From NCBI GenBank assembly GCA_022578605.1, contig MU394051.1, positions 1,165,664-1,229,663 on the forward strand: 64,000 nucleotides of DNA. The letters run 5' to 3'. How positions within the stretch are numbered: the stretch's first letter is position 1; each line of letters begins with the position of its first letter. The notes beneath the pieces are model-generated. The model had not been told where the DNA came from and searched no databases. It worked only from the letters and a program-made list of their open reading frames with translations. Position numbers and translations under genes: made by a program. Origin of the DNA: Camillea tinctor. Its lineage: Eukaryota > Ascomycota > Sordariomycetes > Xylariales > Xylariaceae. This document shows, piece after piece, positions 1 through 10,844 of the stretch.

Positions 1-40
1 AAAGCTGCAATACCAAGATTTTTTTAATAATTTTTTTTAT

Positions 41-89
<49 letters not shown>

Positions 90-177
90 CAGTTACCTCC
101 ACATCTCACATCTCTCTAAATCGGTCTGAGATACCTTCATCACCACAACTTCAATCACTACCACCGCCACTACCACC
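1..177. other. 5' flank of YAF9 with long T tract
   Basis: An uninterrupted run of T occupies about 43-81, followed by a C/A-rich stretch that leads to the ATG at 178 in a good CACCATGG start context. It probably holds the core promoter and leader of the YAF9 gene. Nothing coding is visible. Confidence 0.6.
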
Positions 178-1008
178 ATGGCGCCACCTGCCGGGAAACG
201 CGTCAAGGGTGTGCAGATATACCGACCTTTCGTCTACGGTACTACTGCGCGTCCCTTCAACGACACCGACAACCCGCGACCTGCCGGCGTCCCACTGGAC
301 CATACCCACTCATGGCAGGTCTTTGTCAAGGGCATCGAAGATACTGACATCTTCTACTGGCTGCGTCGTGTTCAATTCAAGCTGCATGAGTCTATCCCCA
401 ACCACCTGCGCACCATTGATGCCGAGACTATCATGAAGGAAAACGAGGGTAAGGGCAAGAAGCAACGCGCCTTCGTTGTCAACGAGACTGGCTGGGGTGA
501 GTTTGAGATCACCATCAAATTGTACTACGACAGCAAGAGCGGCGAGAAGCCCCAAACTCTCTACCACCACCTGCGCCTGCACCCTTACGGACGCACCGAG
601 GCTGAGAAGGAGGCCATGCGCAACGGAGGAGAGGTTATTGCTTGGACCTACGAGGAGCAGTTGTTCAATGAACCGTTCGAGGAATTCTACAAAATCCTGA
701 CCTCTGGTGCGCGCGATAAGGGCACGCCAGCCTCTGGTGCAGGAGGTAAAGGCGGCAAGGGCAAAGGAAAGAACGTCTCGCAACAGACTTCAGATGTGGA
801 TGGCAAGAACAACGAGGTCAAGGAACGCAGCGCCATGATCCCACTTACCACCAAACCAGGCCAGCCTTTCAGCCGCGAGGCTGAGGCAGTCGAACTTAAG
901 CGGCTCAAGGAGGCAGAGGAAAAGGTTCACCAGATGGTGCGCGAGATGAACAAGACGGTCAAAGCTAAGGAGGCCGAACTGGCAGCGTTAAAGAGCTCAG
1001 CCGCCTAG
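178..1008 (+). CDS. YAF9: YEATS-domain protein YAF9 (SWR1/NuA4 subunit)
   Basis: The single exon encodes 276 residues. The YEATS domain fills about residues 8-175: it opens with GKRVKGVQIYRPFVYG, followed by HTHSWQVFVKG, LHESIPNHLR, the WGEFEI block and LYHHLRLHPYG. After a Gly/Lys-rich linker, residues 225-276 form a charged, Leu-containing coiled coil, as is usual for Yaf9. In the family Yaf9 reads acylated histone H3 and serves both the SWR1 complex (H2A.Z deposition) and the NuA4 acetyltransferase in the nucleus. The start is the first ATG and has a Kozak-like context. The length suits the family. The TAG stop at 1006-1008 is followed in the same frame by 114 more open codons (see the next feature), so the true C-terminus is uncertain. 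Confidence 0.95.
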   Translation: MAPPAGKRVKGVQIYRPFVYGTTARPFNDTDNPRPAGVPLDHTHSWQVFVKGIEDTDIFYWLRRVQFKLHESIPNHLRTIDAETIMKENEGKGKKQRAFVVNETGWGEFEITIKLYYDSKSGEKPQTLYHHLRLHPYGRTEAEKEAMRNGGEVIAWTYEEQLFNEPFEEFYKILTSGARDKGTPASGAGGKGGKGKGKNVSQQTSDVDGKNNEVKERSAMIPLTTKPGQPFSREAEAVELKRLKEAEEKVHQMVREMNKTVKAKEAELAALKSSAA

Positions 1009-1353
1009 GTTGCGGGCAATGGTACTAATGATATTACCGCCAATATCGAGCGTCTCACCTTCCAGGGCAATAACTACGGGGCCGGCGACAGATTTACAGT
1101 TGCGGGCACGAATCAGCATCATTGCTCTCATGCGCCTATGGCGGCTAGCCCCAACCTCATCGACAATCACGGCAGCCGAGGTAGTGGTAGTGGTAGTGGC
1201 GAGAATAAGAAAACTCAGAATGACAGTAAGGAGCAGGAAAATGAAGATCGCTTCCTTGTCACCTTACGCGTCTCGAGGGATGCTCTGGCGGAGCTGACGG
1301 GTGCCGGCCGAGCCTCAGCCCTGGTCCCGGCCTATCGACGTGGACGGCTGTGA
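1009..1353 (+). other. In-frame open extension after the YAF9 amber stop
   Basis: Directly after the TAG at 1006-1008 the same frame stays open for 114 codons and ends in TGA at 1351-1353. The translation looks like protein: a mixed segment (ANIERLTFQGNNYGAGDRF), a Gly-Ser repeat, a charged stretch (ENKKTQNDSKEQENEDR), then a hydrophobic/basic end (FLVTLRVSRDALAEL). I recognise no domain. It could be a C-terminus reached by readthrough or RNA editing, a relict of a longer ancestral protein, or a 3' UTR that is open by chance. Confidence 0.35.
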
Positions 1354-4300
1354 GGGCGACACCTGTGCATACATGCGCAACTTACCTGCACGTGAGCCTC
1401 GGTGGCTGGCATTCTCCGTGACTATCTGCTGCTTCTATTGCCTTCTGTCGTTCGACCAATGACCAATCTGACAAACTCGGATCCGAAGTCAAGGGATGGA
1501 TTGCTAGTGGGAATTATACACACCATCCTATCCTGTCTCGTAAGGAGGAATAAGAGGACTAGGCGGTCAGTCGGGGTAATCTAACATGTTGTCGGCTCGC
1601 TCGGTCTCATTCTCTTCCTATAGGTATGCGATCTACCTTGCTCATAGGAACTCAATGGCAAACCTTCCCTAGTGCTTGTTGTTGATGGCGACGGACAAAA
1701 GTTTGACGTAAATAGATAATATACGTCTTTTTTACGTTTATGTTTTTTGGGCCTCCTCTCACCCCCGATGTCTCCGGTTCTAGTTCGGCTTCGGGTTCTG
1801 CCTTTAGGTCAGGACTTTCTTTTTCTCCTGTAGCACGAACTAAAGGGTTGATCCCACTAAGGGCTAGGGTTATTCTATGATATACTATAGGTCGAAAAAG
1901 GGGGAGGCGGGATGGGCTTATTCTCTGCATCTGGAACGAAAGGGTAGTACGTTACGCTGCATACTAATAATAAGCTAATAAGGAGAACCTGTAGATGAAA
2001 TATAAAAAAAAAAGAGAGAGATCGCATATTGTTCTCTTTTCCCCTTGCCTCGCTTATTGGCTCGCCAGAAACACTTCTTTCTTTACCTTCAGTCAACGCG
2101 AGTAAGCTAGGTCAAGTTTAGGTAGAAAGAAGAGGCGAAAAAGATCGACAATGTATCAATGTCCCAAGATATATAACCCCCCAGCCTTTAGTACCGAAAT
2201 AAGGGAGACCATAGGTACGACTGCCTAGCCTACTTATGCATCGTTTAACGTCTTTTCCTTGCAACATTCACATGGTTCGGTTTCCAAGTCGATATCAAAC
2301 TAACCCAGTATTGGATGTGACGTATAATGCGCGCCTTATATATATATAACATTCTACATACAATATAACTTAATATCAGACAGTAATAAGTGAGCGAAAG
2401 TCGGTGTGCGTAAAAGACATCAGCGTGTAATATGGTGAGAAGTTTTGTAACCTACATGATTCCTGTCTTACACAGTTGATTTTTACTAGACTGTATGTAC
2501 TCACTTACTACCCGAAAGGGGGTAGGTAATAATGACAAATACCTCTATATTAATGTGTCTATGTAATTAACGTAGGCGACTAGGTTAGGTTATTCACGTT
2601 ATTACCTACATAAGTATTCGATATGTCAATTTATGTTTATCCATGATTCGACTATATTCTTTTCTCTTCTTTTCTACTGTGCCCCCCCTTTCCCCCTCCT
2701 CTCAGCTCGTCTACTAACATACCATATGGAACCTCTCCTCTAAAGCCCCCCTCCCCCCTTCTCTGAGTGGTAAAAGTAGAGAGACTATGTGTGTTCAAGA
2801 TGGAGAGATGACTTACGCGCCACACAAAGTGGACTCTACCTAACATATGAATATTTTGACCTTAACTCACTTGGGTAGTATGTACATACATATCAATGGA
2901 TCTCTGGGCGTGTCTGAGAGGTCTTGACCCCTCTTTTTTTTTTTCCCTGCCACCCACTACCCACCAATCCACTTCCCATTCCTCCGGTACCGCATTTGCC
3001 TGACCTCGGAGAATAAAAACACATCACTAGACCATTGTTTTCCCACATGCTAATAAGTTGTCTCAACATCCGAGCGGCAGAAAGTATACATGGGTATTAT
3101 AAAGAGTATATGATTTAGATTGGAGTGTTTTCTTTTTTTTGTCCTCTACACAGAGGAGGGGTTATGAGGTAGGGAGGTAAGAGGGTGTGTGGTTTTTTTA
3201 CCTAGGTAGTCTTGTAAAAAACCTGGTCCCTCTTCCTCTTCCTCACTCTCTCTCTAGCTATCTAAATCTTGTAGTTTTGCAACCAATAACCCCCCTCTAT
3301 TTTTTCTCTTTTGGTTCCCAATTCCAGTCCAGTTGGCCCCTCTCTGTGGTAGTAGTAGTATTATAGGGTACAACTGTTTTGAACAACAAATGAAAAAGCA
3401 TAAAATAAATCCCCCATTCTCTTTCTCCCTAGAAACGCCTATCCCTCTTGTCACCTTGTGGTCCACATTTTATACACACACACACAATCCACGTATTATA
3501 CATATGCGGGTCTGACCCCGTCATCCGCCACCGTCGCCGAACAGAGTAGAGAGTGTGTGTCTGTGTGAAGGAGAGACCTGCATAGGTACCTGACCAGTCA
3601 GACTCTCCCTCCTCCGTTCTATCCAAGATCTGGTGATACAAGCCCAATCCAACCGAACCCACCCCACCAAGGACCCCGCCTAGATGGGAGCTTCACTTCG
3701 TCTCCAGTTTTTTTTGTGGTGGCTGTTGTCGTTGCTGTTCTATACTCCCTCCCCATTGGCCTGGATTATAGGTATACAACACATTAGGGTATACACAATA
3801 CATAATACACACTAGGCGCTTTGGTCCACGCATGCTCTCATCCTCGCTAGCCCGTCTAGTACGTATAACACTTAGATCAAACATTAAGAGGATGGGGCGA
3901 TACTGTTAGACCTACACCAAGTTAAAAAGAAAAAGGATAAAAAATAAGGGAGCACGGGGCAAGAAAGAAAGAAAGATTGCTTAATGCTCTCAGCTCTTAT
4001 TTTCTTATCCACATGAATATGATGGTGATGATGATGATGGTAGAGACGGGAAATATCAGACAAAAGAAATACTAGAGACCTTAAGGGAGGCTCCCAAGTC
4101 CTCTAAGAAATCTCGTGCTCTCAAGCCCCGAGACATGCCTTTTCCTTTAGTTCCCTTTTTTTTTTTCAGACTCCATCCAAAATTCGCCTCATAACGCCGT
4201 TGCTTGCCTGCCTGTGCAATGCATATTCCCACAATACACACCTGAAAAAAGATAAAAAGTATTGTCCAAATCCATCCGTCCCATTTCACCTGCCAAATTT

Positions 4301-4409
4301 AGTCAACAACCACCCCACCTCAACGCCCTAGGTCGTAACGCCGTATGTCTTGAGAGGGGGTATATGAACAAATAAAAAATACCGGAGTAATGTGAGAATT
4401 GCTTTGTGA
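1354..4409. other. 3 kb intergenic region, no gene seen
   Basis: This AT-leaning spacer lies between YAF9 and the convergent MDM34 gene. Short frames occur on both strands, but none has a start, family motif and length that I would defend. It contains homopolymer runs (T at 2934-2943), a TGATGATGATGATG run near 4023-4040 and one ACCTAGGT palindrome at 3200-3207. No repeat arms or transposon coding are visible. Confidence 0.6.
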
Positions 4410-6532
4410 TTATTGTGTTGCTTCGTATGCTGGTGGTGGTGCATCATCTGGGTCATCCCACAGCTTTCCGTTTCGTTGCTTTTCGTCGTATACCCGTCGG
4501 GCGATCTCGCCGGCCATCTTCATGATCCAAGCCTGCTCCAAGATCACCGACGGGTTCTCCGTGCTGATAGCTCGAGGTCGCTGTAGATTAAACAGGTTCT
4601 TTGACGAGGATGCAGCTGCTTCCATGATTTTTTCATGTTGGGCGGGGGTGATAGTGTTACCCTCCGCAACTGACCTTAGCGGCGCAGTTTCTGTTGTATC
4701 CGGGCTCGGATCTTCGTAGATATCCATATTCAGCGGGGGGCGGGATGATGTTTCCCTCCTCTCGCCTCGGAAATGGACTTTACTAGACGATGATAGCTGT
4801 AGCGGGGTCGGCTCCTCGTCAGGCTCCTCTGGAATCGATGGTGGGAACAGAGGTTCCGAGCTCGGACCAGCAACTGAGACTGTGTCCGAGGGGACATCGC
4901 TCTGGTCACTGACGGTTTCGTTGCTGATCTTAGTGCGACGGAGATTCACCACACGGGTTTTCTTCTTGCGTTGATTCCTTGGATGCCGGCCACCCCCTAG
5001 CGCGAGGCCGGTTGTGGCTGAGTTGAGACTGTACAGGGATGGCCTCGAGGACGAGCTGCCTTGGTCCATGCTACCCGTGTCAGTAAATGTGTAGGTCGTG
5101 GAAGTTCCCTGCACCGATTGCATGCGCATCGGGCTGGAGGTTGTCAGAGGCGTAGAATATCCCGTATCGTGTCGTTCCATGCGCCCGGCCCAAGCTCTCA
5201 TCATTACGTCACGGATCCCCGGGGTAAACAGGGATAGAGTTCGATGAGAATCGGTCAGGGCGGCTAGCCGTAGTAGGTTCTTCTGGGAGAATAGCGACTG
5301 CATCTCCGACCCGCCATCTAAAGATAATGATGCAATCTCGTTGGCGTCGAGCACATGGCCATTCGAATCGACCGCTTCCACCGGAGGGTTGGCAGCAAAA
5401 GGATCGACCAAAGCTTCGTCCGCCTTTTCTTCCGAAGCCTCCTCTTCCCTCGGTATCTGGTCGGGGCACCAGAGCTGCAGCGAGAGTTTGTGGATGATCG
5501 CAGGCAACTCATTCATCATTAAATTCCGCAATTGACCCTCAATAGTCCTCTGGAGGTAATCCCGGACAAACTGTATAGAATCAAAGGTCGAAGAGACCTT
5601 GAGCGACTCGAGCGGGTCATTGCGGAAGACTAGGGTAAGGCCCTTCTGTTTCGAGAAGACCAGAATGATGAAAGCCGAGAGCTTGATCTCGGACAGCGTG
5701 ATGGATAGCGGTATCGTGAGACCTGCGGCAGCGGCCAAGGGCTGCGGCGACGTGAAGCTTGGCTTCCCGGAAAGATAGGTGTTCAGGGGGTTCGCCTATG
5801 AGTTGTCGCTATATCAGCACTTGTTATGGGCACGCTAGCATCGCTTAACCACGAAGAGATTGGGGGGAACATTCGCAACGCGCAGACCCCTGTGGGTTCA
5901 ATCTCGAGAGATTTATGCGATGAGCCAACCCGAGTTGTTTCTTTTCTCTCTGAGCATCCCCCGCTTAAGGAGGGAGGAATTGATCTGCGAAGTTTTGAGG
6001 GGGGAGGTTTTGGTTGTGGCTTGACTCAGAGCTCTCAAGAGCTATGCTGCACGACGACACGATCAAGAGCACTTGCTTCTGATAACCATGTGAAAGACAA
6101 AAAGTAAATAAAATAAAAATAAAATGCGTAGATATCCAAATGCCTAACTCCGTCCACATATAGATTGATGTCATCATGGCACGAGAGAGAGACAGGGGGG
6201 GAATCCATATCCACATATGAAGAAGCACAAATACACAAACACAGAAACAGAGAGACAGCACATACCTGAACTCTTGTCCGCAACGTCAGGAAGGCATCGC
6301 CAGAATAGCACATCTTGAATATGCCGCGGAACCTATCCTCAGCCAGGTCTCCAATCTCTAGAATCTCAAGGTCGGGGGGCACGGAGCCCAGGTTGAACTC
6401 GGTGACGAGGATATCATCGACAATTATCGGCGGTTTGGGAGTCTTGTTGAGGGCATTCGTCAGGAGCTCTTCCGCGCGTCTATAGAAGTCGGCGTCGGCC
6501 GTGAGCGGCGACCAGTTGAAGTTGAACGCCAT
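4410..6532 (-). CDS. MDM34: Mdm34, ERMES complex outer-membrane subunit
   Basis: There are two exons, 6532-6266 and 5795-4410, joined over a 470-bp intron (5796-6265, donor GTATGT, acceptor TAG), giving 550 residues. The first 89 residues start [10 protein letters not shown] and end LTLRTRVQ. Exon 2 resumes with [20 protein letters not shown], which is the family's continuous sequence. The SMP lipid-binding domain covers about residues 1-200, including [20 protein letters not shown] and [19 protein letters not shown]. The rest is a low-complexity, Ser/Pro/acidic C-terminus with a basic [10 protein letters not shown] patch. Mdm34 is a mitochondrial outer-membrane component of the ER-mitochondria encounter structure, which moves phospholipids and maintains mitochondrial shape. 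Phase 0 at the junction and the exact family match make the splice call strong. The intron is long for this window. Confidence 0.96.
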
Positions 6533-8668
6533 AGTGGGATTGGCTCGAGGTTCTAGATACGCATCGTAGGAGGTCAAAAAAGCAGGGGTTGTCAAGCGGG
6601 ATCGCAGCAGCAGAAGTGGGCTATTTTTTTCTTTTTTTCGGTAGTAGGTAAAATTTCCGATGTTGAACTTGGAACTTTTTTTTTCTTTTCCTGGGGTTTT
6701 TTTTTTTTTTTTTTTTTTTCTTTGCACACAAATCTTCTAGGAGGTTCGTATGTATTAGGTTAGGAGCTCGAAGGTAGTTAGCGAGAGTAATATTCGAGGT
6801 CGTTCTATACTGAACTAACAACTGATCAAAGAAGGAGGAAGGAGGGTGAAGAGGGACAAAATAATATGGTGGTTCGTGATGGTGTAAAAGGTAGGAAAGT
6901 AAGGTAAGGTCGTATGATGGTGGGAGATTGGAGGATGGCGATGAAAAAAGACCGGATCCCGATAGGTGAGATAGATTTTTTTTTTCCCTTCTGGGTAGGG
7001 GACCTTTGGATGAGGGATGACGCTATATGCGGACAAGCGGGTTTTGGTTATGCCCGAGACGAAGACAGCCAAATACTACCTAGGTAGTAGCTAGTAAAAC
7101 AGAAGGGAAGAAATTTTATTTTATTGTTTTTCTAATCTTTTTTCTAGTGCCAACTAAAGGTTTAGGTAGGTATTACTTACTAGAATCTAGCGGGGAGATA
7201 TACCTGTAGGTGGATTTATAAACATCTGCTGCAAGGATGCATGTTGTACTGGACCTAGGTATGTATAAGCAAGTAGGGTGGAACCGGAACAGAAACACGC
7301 TTGCCTGCAAGCGGTGTAAATGCTGCCAAGACCTTTTATTCACCAGTCGAACGCGATTTGATTTCGTCTTTAGCGAATAAAGTAGCCAAAAGGGTCGCCT
7401 TCTCCAAACCTAAAACAACCCGTTTTGGTTATTGGGACGATACGCGAGGAAGGAGGCGGGAGGTATACGCGAACATCCAAGGGGAAGAGGAGAAAAAAGA
7501 AATAAAAGAGGAAAAGGTTTATGGAGTAGGTCTGGGGTTAATTCATCTTAAACATTATCAACCTTTTAGAACCTCGGATTTCCAAAAACTGCTACCTCTT
7601 AATAATACACTACCTAAACCTAAACCATAGCTACCTACCTACCTAAAGTAAAGCTGCTTGAAAGCTCTTGGCTGGAGCTTGAATACCTATGTATAAGAAA
7701 TATGTACCTAGCTGATCTGGTCTGGCTAATCTTTCTTTTTTTTCTTTCTTTTTCTTTTTCGCCTTCAACTTATTAGTACTAGTATGTAGTTGTAGAGTAT
7801 TCTCTTTATCCAACCGTTTCTCTCCGGCTCTTCCATCCGACCGGGTCCATCCCTCCCCCATCCCTCCCCTCATCCTATAGATGGATCTATAGTGAGTAAA
7901 AGCCCACCCTAGCGCAAATCCACCCCAAGACAGTATGTTCCTTGTCACGCGCTATGCGATAGCTTTGCTCGCGTGAGCAGGTACATAGAACTACTATCTA
8001 GACTTTCTCCATGTGTATGCCCTACATACAATGTCTTGTGTCATTACCCCCCCTTCCTCCCCCCCTCTCCCGCCACCATGACTGGACCGTGTGGTGTGTG
8101 GTTGATACGACATGGTTGTGTGGTCATAAACATCTATAACCTAACCTAGTATATTGTGTTACAGTCGTAATTTCATGCGGAGCACGGTTTTCAATGCTCC
8201 TATAATGTCTTTAAAAGCTCTAACTTACAATCATCACCTCTAGTAGTAAGTATGACCTATATTAAGATGATAACTTGAAGTGTCGAGCATGATAGTAATA
8301 ACCCTTGATTGCCAAGTTACCATCTCACGATCTTAAAATACCCTCTACAAGTGTGGGGTTATATCCATCCGTATATACTCTCGCTTCGCAGAACCATCAA
8401 CTGCTGATATAATATCCTTTCTTTTTATAGGTTAACTTATGTATGTACATACGTCTATGTACTTGTCTCCTTGACACTCCCCCCTTTCCCCTCCTCTTTT
8501 GGTGACTCCGTGTTGAGTAATTATCATATACGTAATACTTACTTATCCTCCCTTCTTCATCCATTACCAGGTGCTAGTAAAAATATCTAACCTAGCTTGA
8601 TCATAAAACTTCCAGTTCCATAGTCACATTAAAACCTCCAAGACCCTAGCTACCTCGGGTACGATTAA
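6533..8668. other. 2.1 kb intergenic region
   Basis: It lies between the MDM34 start and the 3' end of IPK1. It holds T/A homopolymers (T run about 6697-6719), ACCTAGGT at 7078-7085 (inside the longer palindrome CTACCTAGGTAG) and at 7253-7260, and TACC-type short repeats. A frame open from 7301 to 7630 on the plus strand has no ATG near its beginning and no recognisable motif, so I do not call it. Confidence 0.6.
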
Positions 8669-9769
8669 TCAATAACCCAGCCTCTCGCGAAACTGGGGAG
8701 GAATATCCTTGATCCCATTCGCAAGGCAATGCTCTAGTCTGAGCACACAAGCCGTCTCTAGGGGTGGGTCGAACTTCTCCTCTGCCTGATACCAGCCGTT
8801 TAAGACGAGGTTCTTGTGCGAATCCTGCCAGTATGTTTGTTTCTCCTGCCAGTTCTTTTTGTCCACGTCGGCCAGCTTGATCACCACCGGCTTATTTGTG
8901 TCGACCGGCATGCGGATGAAGCAAGAGCAGTCGCGCAGCGTCATGGCGAGTCCGAAGTTAGCGTCCCACGGGTTGATGAACAACGCACGCTCGGGGTCCC
9001 CTTCTTTCTGCAAGTGTAGTAAACGCTCAAGGATACCGCTTTCTTTCAAGGCATCGGCCAGACGTTCTTTGTCTCGTTCAGACCATTCAGGCGCAAGTCG
9101 ATCCATAGTGCTCATGACCACAGCACGGTTCTCGTGCATCAGACCCAAAGGACATATTGGTACAGAAATCTCCTTTCCCTTAGCAAGATGCTGGCTATTG
9201 CGAAATGCTTCTCTCGCACAAGTTCGGCAGCGTTTTGCATCTGGCGGCGCAATGGGCGACTGAGCTAGCCACTTGGGCTTGAATTCGATAGCCAAATGAT
9301 CAGGAGACGGGCTCATATCTTGGATTAGCATGGCATAGCCCGGCTTGATGACGCTCCCATCATCCTTGTCGCGTTTGGCGTTCAAGATATTAGCCACGTT
9401 CTCCGAAATCTTGACAAGTAGTTGCGGGACGATGTGTTCCCGTCCGACTTTGACCTCGACCAATTTCTCATGAAAATTCTGAAGAGTCTCATAGTCACAC
9501 GGCGTAACCCCAGGTGTCATCTTGGGCACACGTAGCAATGTGCCTTCGAACAACCCCTTGGGTACTGCCGGATCTCCCGTGTCCTTGATAATAAAGACGA
9601 CGTTGGCTCGGCCTTCGGCGAGGTATTCATAGTCGTACTTGTTAAGGACGCTGATGAGGTCCTCTCGTGATTCAGGCGTGATAACAGGCTTAGCCTCTAC
9701 AGGACCCGTTCCGCTGGGGAGGGGTTTTGACAGCTCGTTCCATATAGCTCGCATCGTGAATGTGATCAT
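8669..9769 (-). CDS. IPK1: Inositol-pentakisphosphate 2-kinase (Ipk1)
   Basis: The frame encodes 366 residues from the ATG at 9769 (MITFTMRAIW); ATG at 9754 is an alternative. Family marks are the N-terminal YEYLAEGRANVVF block (about 47-59), IQDMSPSPD (149-157), the EFKPKW motif (162-167), the Cys-rich CRTC zinc-type motif (181-184) followed by REAFR, and the distal VIKLADVDKK block. Ipk1 phosphorylates Ins(1,3,4,5,6)P5 at position 2 to make InsP6, a cofactor for mRNA export and chromatin factors. The open frame runs 55 codons further upstream through a hydrophobic stretch. A polypyrimidine-TTTTTATAG just before the chosen ATG looks instead like the end of a leader intron, so I prefer the internal start. 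Confidence 0.92.
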   Translation of the reverse strand: MITFTMRAIWNELSKPLPSGTGPVEAKPVITPESREDLISVLNKYDYEYLAEGRANVVFIIKDTGDPAVPKGLFEGTLLRVPKMTPGVTPCDYETLQNFHEKLVEVKVGREHIVPQLLVKISENVANILNAKRDKDDGSVIKPGYAMLIQDMSPSPDHLAIEFKPKWLAQSPIAPPDAKRCRTCAREAFRNSQHLAKGKEISVPICPLGLMHENRAVVMSTMDRLAPEWSERDKERLADALKESGILERLLHLQKEGDPERALFINPWDANFGLAMTLRDCSCFIRMPVDTNKPVVIKLADVDKKNWQEKQTYWQDSHKNLVLNGWYQAEEKFDPPLETACVLRLEHCLANGIKDIPPQFRERLGY

Positions 9770-10844
9770 GGTCGAGAGATAATAAGTTGTCGTCCTATAA
9801 AAAGAGAAGAAAAAAGCCAAAAGCAAAACCAAATAGACACCAAAAAAACAAGAAGCCCAAAGTTGAGAAGCAAGGGAACAGGCTGTCAACCTATTTTGTA
9901 CAGGGAATGGCCGAGAAGCGTAGTGGCTAAGCAATCGTGTGATTTCTCCTTTGAGTTAAAGCAGTCTTATTAAGTCCACTAGAGAGAGATACCGGACAGA
10001 CAGAACACAGCCGCTCTTTCTCAGCCAAAAGGTGGAAATGGGTGACGTGTAATGACAGAGGACACCTGAATAGTTCAGCTAAGAGGTAGGCAAGGAAGGA
10101 AGACAGCTAGTTCCAAGGTTGTTTAAGTAGGTATATGTGTAAGTTACGTACGTAGGCGTTGGCAGTGACGGTCAAATGGCATCAAATATTAAAAGCAAAA
10201 GGATTCCAGGTGTATATGTGAAAGCCTCTTAAGTCAGACATCAGACATCCCTTTTTATAAATAGGGGGAAGCATCAGACACGGAGCGGCAGGCTTTCCAG
10301 TTAATTAGAATGCAACAGCCCGCAAGCCTGAGCTGAAGGGGGAAAATATTTAATCCTTGCCACTCTATCCAAAGTTAGCTAAATTCAAGCGCGTGTTGGG
10401 GGGAACAGTCGGATGCAGTACATAGATAGGTAGTGCGACTAACCCATTTATACAGTGCCGTATATCCGGTTGGCGAAAAAGGTAGATGTAGCTTTGCTTC
10501 ATTATCACGGGACGCCTCAACTATATAAAAAATATGAAGAGGTTGATCAGGGAAGACTGGGTTTGGCGACTCTAAGGTCGTTTGATAATAACCCACGATC
10601 ACATTCATATTGGGTGTAAGCCAATTTGGTTATATAAGTCGGCAGTAAGAGCTGAAAAAAAAAGTTGAGTGAAAGTTGTAAGAAAGTGACGGACAGCCAA
10701 CGAGGCTCTCTATCATTTATATGTATTCCCATATGCAAGTTCTAGTTGTACAAGGAAATAATCCATGGAGATCTACCCAACGCCACCTCCCAAGAAAGCC
10801 CAAATCAATGCAGCCGGTTTATATTGCTCGTTCTACTATATTCA
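9770..10844. other. Intergenic, IPK1 leader and FUN26 3' flank
   Basis: This is the 5' leader/promoter of IPK1 (possible leader intron with acceptor near 9794) and the downstream flank of the FUN26-type gene. Only short frames without family content are seen. An A/G-rich stretch is present near 10080-10110. Confidence 0.5.

Noticed and set aside
7301..7630. 109-codon plus-strand open frame
   Set aside because: It begins at TTG with no ATG near, is Lys/Glu-rich low complexity at the centre and has no motif.
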